Below are positions 1-8,119 of a stretch of DNA of 64,000 nt, one piece after another (the stretch's first letter is position 1; each line of letters begins with the position of its first letter). The stretch is from NCBI GenBank assembly GCA_963792075.1, contig CAWBUW010000012.1:2170001-2234000 (forward strand), in the 5' to 3' direction. The DNA comes from CAWBUW01 sp963792075. Its GTDB lineage: Bacteria > Chloroflexota > Anaerolineae > Anaerolineales > UBA4823. The notes below the pieces were generated by a model that did no database searches, had not been told where the DNA came from, and saw only the letters and a program-made list of their open reading frames with translations. The position numbers and the translations under genes were made by a program.

Positions 1-77
1 TGGTGAGGCTGCTCCAGGCGGGCCAGCGATTGCAAGCACAGGGCGGTCTGCGCTTTCAGCTTCCAATTGAGAACCAC
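1..77 (-). CDS. Family 2 glycosyltransferase, N-terminal fragment (runs off window)
   Basis: Reading leftward on the minus strand, an open frame starts just after the stop of the next gene and encodes a hydrophobic beta strand followed by LNWKLKAQTALCLQSL, the usual N-terminus of a GT2 nucleotide-sugar binding fold. It would transfer a sugar onto an envelope glycan. A GTG at 101-99 would give the usual 4-base overlap with the upstream gene, but a TAA at 95-93 ends that frame after two codons, so the usable start is the GTG at 77-75 or the ATT at 80-78. Only about 25 residues lie in the window. It is the last visible gene of the leftward glycan operon. Confidence 0.6.
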   Translation of the reverse strand, partial: MVLNWKLKAQTALCLQSLARLEQPH

Positions 78-97
78 AATAGCAACTTTTGCTTAAG

Positions 98-1000
98 TCA
101 CGCTGTTTCCTGTTCGTTCCGGTGTGGAAAATTGCGGAAAGCCGACCAACACCAGACAATTTTTGTCAGATACACCAGGGGCAGTCCGTGGGCGTAGGAG
201 TACCAGGAGCGCCAGTGGGCATAAGTGCGTCCGGTTGCCCAGGCAGCAATGATCGGTGCGCCCCATAAATAGACGCTGCGCTGTCGCGCCAGGCGAGGCG
301 TCTGGAGTGATGTGGCGTACTGCAAGCGCACCCGTAAAGTATTGGGGGCATCCTCCGTCCAATGCTGCCAGACAGAGGTGAAATTCCGCCGCGGGGGGTC
401 GTGCAGAACGCAGGCGCGGGGCTCGAAAAAGAGTGGAAAACCGCAGGCGCGGAAACGCTGGGTCCATTCTAGATCGTCGGCGCGGTTTTGTCCAGGCGGC
501 ATCAGCCCAACCTGATCCACCACCCGGCGGCCTACCCCCAGGTTTGCGGTTGCCAGGTACGAACGGAATCCGGGGGCTGTGTAAGGCAGCAGATCATGAA
601 AAGCGGATAGATTATCCGCCATTTGAAAATAATTGCTGCGGGTAAAACGGACCGAGCCTCCCACGATGGCTTTACCGCCGGTCAAATGGTCTAATAGCAG
701 GCGCAGCCAGCCAGGATCAGGGATGCAATCATCGTCAATAAAAACGAAAAACTCCCCTTGGGCCAGTTGCATCCCCAGGTTGCGTTTGTCCGAGGCGCAG
801 GCTGCTTCCGGGCCAGTGGGAATGAAACGGAACGGTTTCTCCGCAGGGATGAGCTTGTGACGATCGCTGCCCACCAGCAGGACTTCGGTTGTTCCCACCT
901 CAGCAAGCTGGCTGCGGAGCGCCCTGACAATGGAAGGTATCACCAGCGAGTCGGTGCAGGGGATGATCACGGATATCAGGGGATGGGAAGCCTGGTTCAT
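98..1000 (-). CDS. Family 2 glycosyltransferase
   Basis: A 300-aa cytoplasmic or membrane-associated GT2 enzyme. The N-terminus has the LISVIIPC strand of the GT-A fold, and FVFIDDDCIPDPGW near residue 90 supplies the DxD metal and nucleotide-sugar motif. The acceptor-side ADDLEWTQRFRACG near residue 175 resembles the ED/Q(Q)RW-type region. A hydrophobic stretch near the C-terminus may contact the membrane. The start ATG (1000-998) overlaps the stop of the upstream gene by 4 bases, indicating translational coupling. It probably adds a sugar to an exopolysaccharide or glycolipid; donor and acceptor cannot be read from the sequence. Confidence 0.88.
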   Translation of the reverse strand: MNQASHPLISVIIPCTDSLVIPSIVRALRSQLAEVGTTEVLLVGSDRHKLIPAEKPFRFIPTGPEAACASDKRNLGMQLAQGEFFVFIDDDCIPDPGWLRLLLDHLTGGKAIVGGSVRFTRSNYFQMADNLSAFHDLLPYTAPGFRSYLATANLGVGRRVVDQVGLMPPGQNRADDLEWTQRFRACGFPLFFEPRACVLHDPPRRNFTSVWQHWTEDAPNTLRVRLQYATSLQTPRLARQRSVYLWGAPIIAAWATGRTYAHWRSWYSYAHGLPLVYLTKIVWCWSAFRNFPHRNEQETA

Positions 1001-4000
1001 CGCGACGTGAGGAGGATTTGATAGCTGTGCAGGTTTTCGATGGTGGTTTCGCCAACAACCTGTGCATGATAACGATTGAGCGCCTGGTCCACTTGCCCGG
1101 GCAGTCGGGGATCCAGGCTGATCAGAAGAAAATTTTGTAACCCTTGGTCACCTGCTTGCTCGGCCCAGCCAGCCATCGTCTCCGGGCTGGTGGCCAGGAA
1201 GAACGCTTTTTGAGGGTAGATAGGAGCCGCATTGAGCGGCAGCCACCACAAGTCGGAAAGCACCAGCACTTCGGGCGCTGCCACCAGCGCCTGGTTGAGG
1301 GCGTTATTGATTTGTTTATCCTGCCGGATGGTAGCCAGGCCGCGTATTTGGAAGGCGATGCCCAAAATGATGAATAAGCCAAGCACAAACCGGGCGTGTT
1401 TGGTTGTGAGCCAACCCCAGCCTGCCAGGATCGCCAGCAGAGGATAGAACAAGAGCGCAAAACGAGCCCCCCATTCAAGCCCTCCATGTGGGCTGCTGGC
1501 GCGGAAAACCAACATCGCCAGCGTGTATCCACCCAGCCCGAATAACACAGCCAGGCTGATGGTTCGCAGTCGGGGGTTGTCTTGCCGCCAGAGGTCCGGG
1601 ATGCGGCACAAACCGAGCAGCGCCCAGGGAGTGGTGAATAACAGGCCATGCGCAGCACGGTAAGGAGTAGGGGTAAAGAGAAAGTAGGCTGCAGGGACCA
1701 GGCTGGCGAGCAAGCTGAGCCAGAGCCAGGGACGCAGCTTGCGCCAGGCGATGGTCAGTCCGCTCAAAGCGATTGAAACCACTGCCAGCGCAGTCCAGGC
1801 CATCCCGGGCCACCCTGGAGCGATCGCCTCATCGGTATCCGGGCCAATCAGTAAATCCTGTAAGGCCAACCAGCGGGCCTGGCCCAGGTAAGCCAGGGGC
1901 AGGTTGAGATAACGCGCGTTCAAGGGCAGCGATTGTTCTTGAAATAAGGCTTGATGTAAGAATGGGTATGGGAGCATCAGCCCCAGGTAAACCACCCCAG
2001 CCAGGAGGATCCCAGGCCGCCTGCCAGGATAAACCATGAAAGCTGCTGCGAGCATTGCCAGGGCGAAGAGCGTGACTTCCAGGCGCAGGTAGGTGCCCAG
2101 GCCGAACAAGCATCCTACCAGGATCCACCATCCCCAGCGCGGCGCATGCTCTGTTTCTTCGCATTCCTTCAGGACCAGCCAGGTCGCGGCCAAACCCGGC
2201 GCCGCAGCCAGGGTGTGTTCCCAGAAAAGCGCCGAGTAAATGAGGATGGGGCTGCCCAACGCGGCCAGCGCCCACATGGAGAGTCGTCTTTCATTGGGCC
2301 GGATGAGCGCCATCGCCAGCCCAATGGTAATACCGCCTGCCAGCGCGGGAAGTCCATACAGCCCATAGAGTCCGAACAGGGCGTAAAACGGCCAGACCAG
2401 CAAGGTGAACACCGGTATGCGGGGGAACATCAAAGCATCGCCCTGAACGGTCAGCAGATCTCGCGGTGGGTTGATCAGGGCATATTTAAAATTGGGGTCC
2501 AGGCCCTGGCTGGTGTAAACGATGTCTAAATTCAACTGCCCATGATCGAAGCGTAAGGCTTTCAGTTGCAGCAGCTTGGCCCCTTCGTCGGGAGACCAGA
2601 CCGCTTCAGGCACCAGGACGAACCAGGCCAGGAGCAGGTAGAGGAGGAAGGCAGCACAACCAGCCGCGATGGGGAAAGCCGGGTGCATGGCAATGCGGGA
2701 GTCCCACCTGCCCAGGGTGCGAATCAAGAAGCCCATCATGGCCTGCTTAACACCCAACACGCATTTTGCCTGACCCAATGGTAGGCGTCCGGGACCGAGG
2801 GGAAGCGGCTCGATAAAACACAGCGGGATTTTCTGCTCTATGTGGGCCTTGATCCATCCAAACCATTCCGCATTTGGATCCGGTTGGGCGGAAGGTTTGC
2901 AATTATTTTGCAGGCCCAGGAAATAGAAGTCCAGGTTAAAGCTGCGCACATCCGGACGTACATTTTCAATAATGCGGATGTAATCGAAAACGGCTGCAGT
3001 TGCCCAATGATTGACAATCACTGTGTTGGGGGGGAGCTCCTGGAGCACCTGGGTGGCATAGGTGTAGATCCGCCGGTCCTGGTGTAGATCCAGCGCCGGC
3101 CAGTCGATCGCAGCGCCGATCGCCAGGATGCTGAGCAGCGCCAGGTTGGCAAACAGGTTGATTCGCTCTGGCTGGAGGCGAGTTGAACGGGCCCCCAACC
3201 AGCGGGTAAATCCCAGGATCCCCTGGGCGATCCACAAATCTACCAGCAGATAAACTGGGAGGAACATGGCCTCTTTATCAACCACTTGATACGTAATGAA
3301 AAAGAACACGTTCCCCAGGAAGCAGAAGGTAAGCATACGGTTCCAGCGCGGAGCCGTGGCATGCAGCTCCTTCCAACCCCAGATACCTAATAACAGTACC
3401 AGCCCCAGGGTGCCATCCCACAAGAATGTAATCAAGCGCCAGGTCTGAGCGAGGAGACCGGGCAAATCCCAGGTCGTCTTTACTGCGCAGCGGAACGCCT
3501 GGCCAGAGATTAACCACAGTAAATCGCCAGGGCGGCGTGGATCGCGCCGGAAATATTCCTGGATGTAATTGATCAAGAGGGGTTGGGCGGCGCGCCAGGG
3601 GAAGTAAAGATAGAGCAGCAGCGCCAATGCTGCCCCGAGAATAATTCCCAGGAAGGAAAAGGTCCGCCAGCGTGAATCACGCCAATCGGTGCAGGCGATC
3701 ACCGCCAACCCGAGAAACAGGATTGTAGCGTGGTTGGTGCTGGCCAATCCTAACATGGCAAAATAAAGGAGTGCCAGGGCGGGCTTGTTCTTCTTATGAG
3801 CCAGGAACCAGACCAGCAGGATGCTTACCACCAGCAAGGTGTGCAAAGTATAAACTTCTGCTCGGATGGACTGGGTCCAAACATGCGGCGCCAGGGCATA
3901 CAGGGCCGTCACGGCCAGCGAGGTGGTCTTGTTCTGAGTTTGGGCAAGGAGCAGGAAATAAAACAGCCCGGCAGTGAAGGTCCCTAAAATTGCAGAAAGC

Positions 4001-4236
4001 AGGTTCAGGCGAAAGCCGGCCTCGCCGGTAGGGATCTGGGCTGCCCAATGCCCCAGCAGCATATATAAAGGGTAGCCGGTTGGATGGACCAGCCCCAGGG
4101 TATAAGCGCCCACGGTCAGTTCGGCGCTGTCGAAGCCTTGAACTGTTGGCGCCAGGGTAGCCATATACACCCAGCCAACTGCCAGCATGCAAATTAAACC
4201 GGCGAGAAAGCCCCAGGATTTTCGGCTGTGCAACAT
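997..4236 (-). CDS. DUF2723-type membrane glycosyltransferase fused to a second PMT/ArnT-like membrane domain
   Basis: A 1079-aa polytopic membrane protein with two related halves. Residues 1 to about 500 match the DUF2723 protein O-mannosyltransferase-like family: a first transmembrane helix, then GFDSAEL (about 34-40) and HPTGYPLY (about 51-58), and about nine further helices. After a linker and a new helix near 520, a second GT-C-like unit begins with WSPDEGAKLLQL near 547, an acidic loop after the first helix as in lipid-linked sugar transferases, again followed by many helices. GT-C enzymes use polyprenyl-phosphate sugars on the outer membrane face. Most DUF2723 proteins hold one unit, so this is a fusion or tandem domain arrangement. 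It overlaps the next gene by 4 bases. Confidence 0.85.
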   Translation of the reverse strand: MLHSRKSWGFLAGLICMLAVGWVYMATLAPTVQGFDSAELTVGAYTLGLVHPTGYPLYMLLGHWAAQIPTGEAGFRLNLLSAILGTFTAGLFYFLLLAQTQNKTTSLAVTALYALAPHVWTQSIRAEVYTLHTLLVVSILLVWFLAHKKNKPALALLYFAMLGLASTNHATILFLGLAVIACTDWRDSRWRTFSFLGIILGAALALLLYLYFPWRAAQPLLINYIQEYFRRDPRRPGDLLWLISGQAFRCAVKTTWDLPGLLAQTWRLITFLWDGTLGLVLLLGIWGWKELHATAPRWNRMLTFCFLGNVFFFITYQVVDKEAMFLPVYLLVDLWIAQGILGFTRWLGARSTRLQPERINLFANLALLSILAIGAAIDWPALDLHQDRRIYTYATQVLQELPPNTVIVNHWATAAVFDYIRIIENVRPDVRSFNLDFYFLGLQNNCKPSAQPDPNAEWFGWIKAHIEQKIPLCFIEPLPLGPGRLPLGQAKCVLGVKQAMMGFLIRTLGRWDSRIAMHPAFPIAAGCAAFLLYLLLAWFVLVPEAVWSPDEGAKLLQLKALRFDHGQLNLDIVYTSQGLDPNFKYALINPPRDLLTVQGDALMFPRIPVFTLLVWPFYALFGLYGLYGLPALAGGITIGLAMALIRPNERRLSMWALAALGSPILIYSALFWEHTLAAAPGLAATWLVLKECEETEHAPRWGWWILVGCLFGLGTYLRLEVTLFALAMLAAAFMVYPGRRPGILLAGVVYLGLMLPYPFLHQALFQEQSLPLNARYLNLPLAYLGQARWLALQDLLIGPDTDEAIAPGWPGMAWTALAVVSIALSGLTIAWRKLRPWLWLSLLASLVPAAYFLFTPTPYRAAHGLLFTTPWALLGLCRIPDLWRQDNPRLRTISLAVLFGLGGYTLAMLVFRASSPHGGLEWGARFALLFYPLLAILAGWGWLTTKHARFVLGLFIILGIAFQIRGLATIRQDKQINNALNQALVAAPEVLVLSDLWWLPLNAAPIYPQKAFFLATSPETMAGWAEQAGDQGLQNFLLISLDPRLPGQVDQALNRYHAQVVGETTIENLHSYQILLTSR

Positions 4237-4253
4237 ACCATGTACGGAACGGA

Positions 4254-5054
4254 TCAGAGCTGCAGGTGGTGCGTTGCCAGGACCAGGGCCTGCCGGACGG
4301 TTGTTTTGACCAGGCGAGAGAGTTTCTGCCTTTCTGTGAAGGCCAGCATGCTTGCCAGCAGAATGGTGACCGAAAGGGAGACCAGGCGTTTCTCTGGCCG
4401 GATCGGCGCCAGCGGTTGGGAGCCGGCCAGTTCCGGAGGCACCAGGATGGCGCCGCCATAGGGCGTGGGCGTAGTAAAAGTGATCGGCGGAGGAGGCATA
4501 ATGGGCAGCGTATCGCGGTCAAAAACATACCTGACCAGGGGGACAGAAAGCCAACCCTGTTGGTTGGGCGAGATTTGAATGACAAACCAGCTCGCATCTG
4601 CATCTCGGCCAATGGCGATAAGCTGAGTGCCCTCGGGGTAGGTAATGATCACCGGGTAGTCGGTTCCTGGGCCGGTACGAACATTCAGCGATTTGACGTT
4701 GACGATGATAATGTACGATGCCATAGGAGACGTCGCTGGGAGCGTAGTGGCCTGGTCGAAGGGCGTGGCAGTCAGGTCCTCCAGGGGAGTGGCTGCGAGA
4801 GATGGGGCAATCGTGCTTTCTGGAGGAGCCGACCCGGGTTGGGCGGGCAGCGTGGCGGCTGGGACCTCCTGGGGGGCAGCCTGGGTGGGTTCAAGCGCCG
4901 AAGGTGCGCGGTTTACCAGGCGAGACAGCAGAGAGCCGGTGATCCCTGCCAGTAAGCAGATGACAAGCAGCGCCACCAGGCCTATGGCGATCCCCTGGTA
5001 AGGTGGTAAACGTTTCGCACTCTCGTTGCTGGCAGGATCTGAATCGGATGGCAT
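4254..5054 (-). CDS. Membrane-anchored SH3b-domain protein
   Basis: 266 aa. A short cytoplasmic N-terminus is followed by one transmembrane helix (about 22-46), a Pro/Ala/Thr-rich linker (about 50-110) and a bacterial SH3 domain (about 113-178) with the typical LNVRTGPGTDYPVI motif. The C-terminal third is hydrophilic and unrecognised. SH3b domains usually bind cell-wall peptides or glycans, so an envelope role is inferred. The start ATG has AAGGAT 8-9 bases upstream. It is the first gene of the leftward glycan operon, 17 bases before the double GT-C protein. Confidence 0.8.
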   Translation of the reverse strand: MPSDSDPASNESAKRLPPYQGIAIGLVALLVICLLAGITGSLLSRLVNRAPSALEPTQAAPQEVPAATLPAQPGSAPPESTIAPSLAATPLEDLTATPFDQATTLPATSPMASYIIIVNVKSLNVRTGPGTDYPVIITYPEGTQLIAIGRDADASWFVIQISPNQQGWLSVPLVRYVFDRDTLPIMPPPPITFTTPTPYGGAILVPPELAGSQPLAPIRPEKRLVSLSVTILLASMLAFTERQKLSRLVKTTVRQALVLATHHLQL

Positions 5055-5128
5055 GTGGATTATCCTTGAACTGGCTTACACCATGGACTAGTTTACCCTA
5101 ATCTCGGGTATCGAGCAACAGAAAAAGG

Positions 5129-5221
5129 TTTGGGGGCTGTCCAAAAAGAAACAAAGGAAGAAAACTAATACGTACCTGTGGGGGTGGCGCTTCGCGCCAC
5201 CCCCACAGGTACGTATTAGTT
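5129..5221. repeat. Palindromic element, family B copy 1 (one tail + hairpin)
   Basis: A tail starting TTTGGGGGCTGTCCAAAAA leads into a perfect inverted repeat at 5163-5221 with 28-bp arms and a TTC loop (5191-5193). The same tail and core (ACCTGTGGGGGTGG arms) recur at 32008-32133 and 40108-40204. The right-hand tail is missing here: the hairpin abuts a truncated transposase gene. The structure resembles a MITE-like element; no gene is encoded. Confidence 0.8.
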
Positions 5222-5455
5222 ATGCTTGGCGATTTCTTCCTGGTTTAGCACCACTGCAATCCTTCGGAAGCCGTAAAACGGCCAGCGCGTGTAGATTTCA
5301 TCGATGCGATGTTTGATGGCTACTTCTTCAGGAGACGGTGGCAGCGGGCAATAATACAGGCTGGAACGGCTCAACCCCAGCAGTTCGGCCTGAGCCTTGA
5401 GCGATAGTTCCTGGTAGCGAGGTTCTAACATGGACCGGCGCTCCATTCTACTCAC
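5222..5455 (-). pseudogene. IS3-family transposase OrfB, N-terminal remnant
   Basis: About 75 residues of an IS3-group OrfB: an N-terminal helix-turn-helix region (LGLSRSSLYYCPLPPSPEE) and the start of the pre-integrase segment with IDEIYTRWPFYGFRRI. The DDE integrase core is absent. The frame is broken at the hairpin element on the left. It follows the OrfA remnant with the usual overlapping arrangement and a GTG start at 5455. It cannot encode an active transposase. Confidence 0.85.
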
Positions 5456-5725
5456 TGTAGCCAGATTTTTTTGAGCCAGTTGAGCTGGGTTGTCAACCGG
5501 CCAATTTCGCTATACAATTCATTGACCTGGCGCTCATGTTCGCTCTTGGTCTCGTCTTCGAATAATTTCGGTAGGTTTTCTAGCGCCTGTTTTTTTCAGC
5601 GATACAAAACGTTTGGATGAACACCTAATTCAGAAGCAATTTGGTTGACGGTTTTTTTCTTCTTTCAGGATTTCGAGCGCGATCTGTGCTTTTTGACTTG
5701 TGGAAAAGTGTTTTCGTTTGGGCAT
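5452..5725 (-). pseudogene. IS3-family transposase OrfA, decayed
   Basis: Starting at the ATG 5725-5723, the translation begins MPKRKHFSTSQKAQIALEIL, an OrfA helix-turn-helix start. A frameshift in an A-run near 5660 is needed to continue into VNQIASELGVHPNVLYR, then a TGA replaces the expected Trp codon. The later coiled-coil segment (LENLPKLFEDETKSEHERQ, then NELYSEIGRLTTQLNWLKK) remains readable. At least one frameshift and one nonsense change make it a pseudogene. The A-run near 5470 is where IS3 elements normally frameshift into OrfB. Confidence 0.8.
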
Positions 5726-5855
5726 GGTGTTCCAAGTTTACACCTTATTTTTGCCCTTTTTCATGTCCAGTTTTTGTTAGCCACTTAACTAAAAGCCACC
5801 GGTCCACTGCGAACACTATGATTTGGATTGTCTAAGCCAAAAGGAATAGGGGAAA

Positions 5856-7025
5856 ATGAAGAAAACAATGCTAGTCACAAGCGTGCTGACGACCATCATT
5901 CTTGCTTATTGTGTACCTGCAACTCCATCCGCCCCATTGATAATTCCTCCCACACCAATCTATATTACCACTCCAGCAACTACAATCCCTGTACCTATTT
6001 CATCACAAGCTCCACAAACACAGAGTGAGGTGCTGATTGTTCAGTATCAGGATGTAAGATCTCTAGATTTATCAAACCTTAATACAAGTCTGGGCGAATC
6101 GCTGATTAGCACCTTACGGTTCGATCAATCCACGATTTGGTCCGAACAAGATGAGCAGATAGCGCAAAACATCCTGAAACTTGCCATGAATCCTGGCATG
6201 GGCGTTCGTAAATTACATGCAGAGGGAATTACGGGCAAAGGCGTATCAGTTGCGATTATTGATCAACCAGTGGTATTAGATCATCCAGAGTTTCAAGGAA
6301 AAATCCTCAAATATTACGACGTGGGAACAGATACTCCCGAAGGCAAAGGAAGCATGCATGGACCCGCTGTTATCAGTTTATTGGTCGGTGAAAATATTGG
6401 CACTGCGCCAGGTGCAAGGGTTTATTATGTGGCAGCACCCTCCTGGCGTTTAGACGCCCAATATTACGCTGACGCTCTCGATTGGATCATTGCTGAGAAT
6501 GAAAAGCTACCCGCAGACAGCAAGATCCGTGTGGTTTCTGTATCTGCTGCACCATCGGGTATTTGGTCTCCTTTTACTAAGAATCTAGAGGCGTGGGATA
6601 AAGCTATCCAACGAGCGGAGGAGGCGGGTATTCTCATTTTGGATTGTACCTTTGAGTATGGAGTTACTACACCCTGCACCTACGACCTGAACGATCCTGA
6701 CAATGTTGCAAAGTGTACTCCGAACTGGCAGGGGCCTAAAGATTCCCCGCATAAGCGAATATTAATCCCAACGTCAAGGACTACAGCAACAGAAGGATTC
6801 GGTAAAGCGATATTCTCTTATCAATATACTGGATTGGGCGGATTAAGCTGGTCTGTGCCCTTTTTGACTGGTGTGCTGGCAATGGGATGGCAGATCAATC
6901 CCGATTTAACAGGCTCCCAACTTTTAGATATTCTATATGCTTCTGCATATGTGACCGAAGATAAGATGATCATTATCGACCCCAAAGCATTTATTGACAT
7001 CGTTCGACAAACAGTCCGAAAATAA
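5856..7025 (+). CDS. Divergent subtilisin-like (S8) protease-fold protein
   Basis: 389 aa with an N-terminal signal-like helix (about 1-22) and a Pro/Thr-rich linker, so probably exported. An S8 catalytic domain spans about 115-385: Asp136 in VSVAIIDQPV, His168 in SMHGPAVISLL, and Ser331 in GLSWSVPFLTGVLAMGWQ, aligned with the G-T-S-M-x-x-P motif. The oxyanion Asn seems lost: GILILDCTFEYG sits where subtilases have a GN motif. Activity is therefore uncertain. Codon use is visibly more AT-rich than neighbours, and an IS3 remnant lies just upstream, so acquisition by transfer is likely. The ATG has a weak AGGGGA upstream. Confidence 0.72.
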   Translation: MKKTMLVTSVLTTIILAYCVPATPSAPLIIPPTPIYITTPATTIPVPISSQAPQTQSEVLIVQYQDVRSLDLSNLNTSLGESLISTLRFDQSTIWSEQDEQIAQNILKLAMNPGMGVRKLHAEGITGKGVSVAIIDQPVVLDHPEFQGKILKYYDVGTDTPEGKGSMHGPAVISLLVGENIGTAPGARVYYVAAPSWRLDAQYYADALDWIIAENEKLPADSKIRVVSVSAAPSGIWSPFTKNLEAWDKAIQRAEEAGILILDCTFEYGVTTPCTYDLNDPDNVAKCTPNWQGPKDSPHKRILIPTSRTTATEGFGKAIFSYQYTGLGGLSWSVPFLTGVLAMGWQINPDLTGSQLLDILYASAYVTEDKMIIIDPKAFIDIVRQTVRK

Positions 7026-7175
7026 TATTATGATCGACAGCATTCCGCTACCCCCACCGCCCAAAGGCAAATGTCCAATCTACTCCCAGGCACCGCTGCC
7101 CCATCATGAGCTCAGCGCGTTTTCTTCTCGCCCGATGTTGATAACAACTGTACTTAACCTTAGGAGTTCAGCAAA

Positions 7176-7577
7176 ATGAAACCAGTCAGATGGATTTTAG
7201 GAATATTGGGCTTATTGTTTACCAGTTACGGATTGGATTGGATTAACCATTTCTTGCAAGATTGGACGAGTCGGACCTTCGTAATCTACCCCCTGATCAT
7301 TTTCAGGATATTCGGCAACCTGTTCATGATGGCTATCGCACTCTTTCTTGGATTGGCATTGGCAAAAAATCCTTATTCTCGAGCAGTAGCCCTCTTTATG
7401 GTGATCACCGGTCTAGGGGCTTTGATTTTGCCATGGGCCTCATGGGTGCCTGTTCTGCCGAGAAGTTTGACAGGTGGGCTAAGCATACTCGGATTTAACT
7501 CCTATCTAGAACTTTTAGGGACGCTATTGGTTCTGGCCGGTCTTATTAGCATGTTCAGAAACAAAAAGCCCGAATGA
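7176..7577 (+). CDS. Small four-helix membrane protein, function unknown
   Basis: 133 aa, not recognised. Hydropathy shows an N-terminal helix (about 5-22), a helix around 40-62, another around 67-90 and a last one around 105-127, ending in a basic tail RNKKPE. AGGAG lies 8-9 bases before the ATG. It follows the S8-like gene by 150 bases on the same strand and shares its lower GC, so both may belong to one acquired patch. Confidence 0.7.
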   Translation: MKPVRWILGILGLLFTSYGLDWINHFLQDWTSRTFVIYPLIIFRIFGNLFMMAIALFLGLALAKNPYSRAVALFMVITGLGALILPWASWVPVLPRSLTGGLSILGFNSYLELLGTLLVLAGLISMFRNKKPE

Positions 7578-7732
7578 GGTTACCGTCTGTAACGGCTCCT
7601 GGCGATTGTGCGCAGTGCGTGTCCCGTCCCGGCCTTCCTTGAAGGGATTGCCCCAAGGACTTCCCTGGGGAAAGCGGGGATGTGGACGGCCAACGTATTC
7701 GCCAGGGCCGAAGTAGTTACCTTTAACTAAAC

Positions 7733-7766
7733 CATGAGCGGTTACCCGAAGGGTGAGCCGCTCATG
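7733..7766. terminator. Imperfect hairpin in the 7578-7792 gap
   Basis: CATGAGCGG and its complement pair around an imperfect inner stem (TTACCC/GGGTGAG) and a GAA loop. It lies between convergent genes (plus gene ending 7577, minus gene ending 7793) and could end both transcripts. The rest of the 215-base gap has smaller C/G-rich inverted repeats (7630-7680) but no gene that I can support. Confidence 0.4.
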
Positions 7767-7792
7767 TGAAAATCGTATGCGAATGTGTAGGA

Positions 7793-8020
7793 CTAATCAG
7801 CCGCGAGGCAGGTAAGCGTCTGGGTAATGCCGGGGATAGGCTGTAAACCCTGAGCAAGGATGCGCCCGACCTGGTTGATATCGCTGGCCTCTATGACTGC
7901 GACGGCGTCATATGGGCCAAAGGTCATGGTGGCTTCGCGGACGCCCTCAACTTTTTTGAGCTGCCGGACGACTTCGTGGATTTGACCTGGGTGGATATTG
8001 ATCAATACAAAGGCTTTCAT
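7793..8020 (-). CDS. Stand-alone Lrp/AsnC ligand-binding (RAM) domain protein
   Basis: 75 aa, essentially only the AsnC_trans_reg/RAM fold: MKAFVLINIHPG at the start, KKVEGVREATMTFGPYDAVAVIEA in the middle and ITQTLTCLAAD at the end. The DNA-binding HTH of full Lrp/AsnC regulators is absent. Stand-alone RAM proteins oligomerise and bind small effectors, often amino acids, and may modulate other proteins. AAGGA lies before the ATG. It is downstream of the FNT channel gene on the same strand, separated by a nested hairpin. Confidence 0.85.
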   Translation of the reverse strand: MKAFVLINIHPGQIHEVVRQLKKVEGVREATMTFGPYDAVAVIEASDINQVGRILAQGLQPIPGITQTLTCLAAD

Positions 8021-8056
8021 CTCAAATTCCTTTCTGGGGTAATCTAATGTGATTCC

Positions 8057-8105
8057 GGATAAGGGGGAAAGCGGTTGTTTGGGGGAACCCCCAATCCCCT
8101 TATCC
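8057..8105. terminator. Nested hairpin between FNT gene and RAM gene
   Basis: Outer arms GGATAAGGGG/CCCCTTATCC enclose a second stem TTGGGGG-AA-CCCCCAA. It follows the minus-strand FNT gene directly and may reduce read-through into the RAM gene. Confidence 0.5.
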
Positions 8106-8119
8106 CGAACTGAGGTAAT

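Noticed and set aside
3794..4612. 272-codon minus-strand open frame
   Set aside because: It overlaps both the SH3b and GT-C genes in another frame and shows a biased, repetitive composition with no domain.
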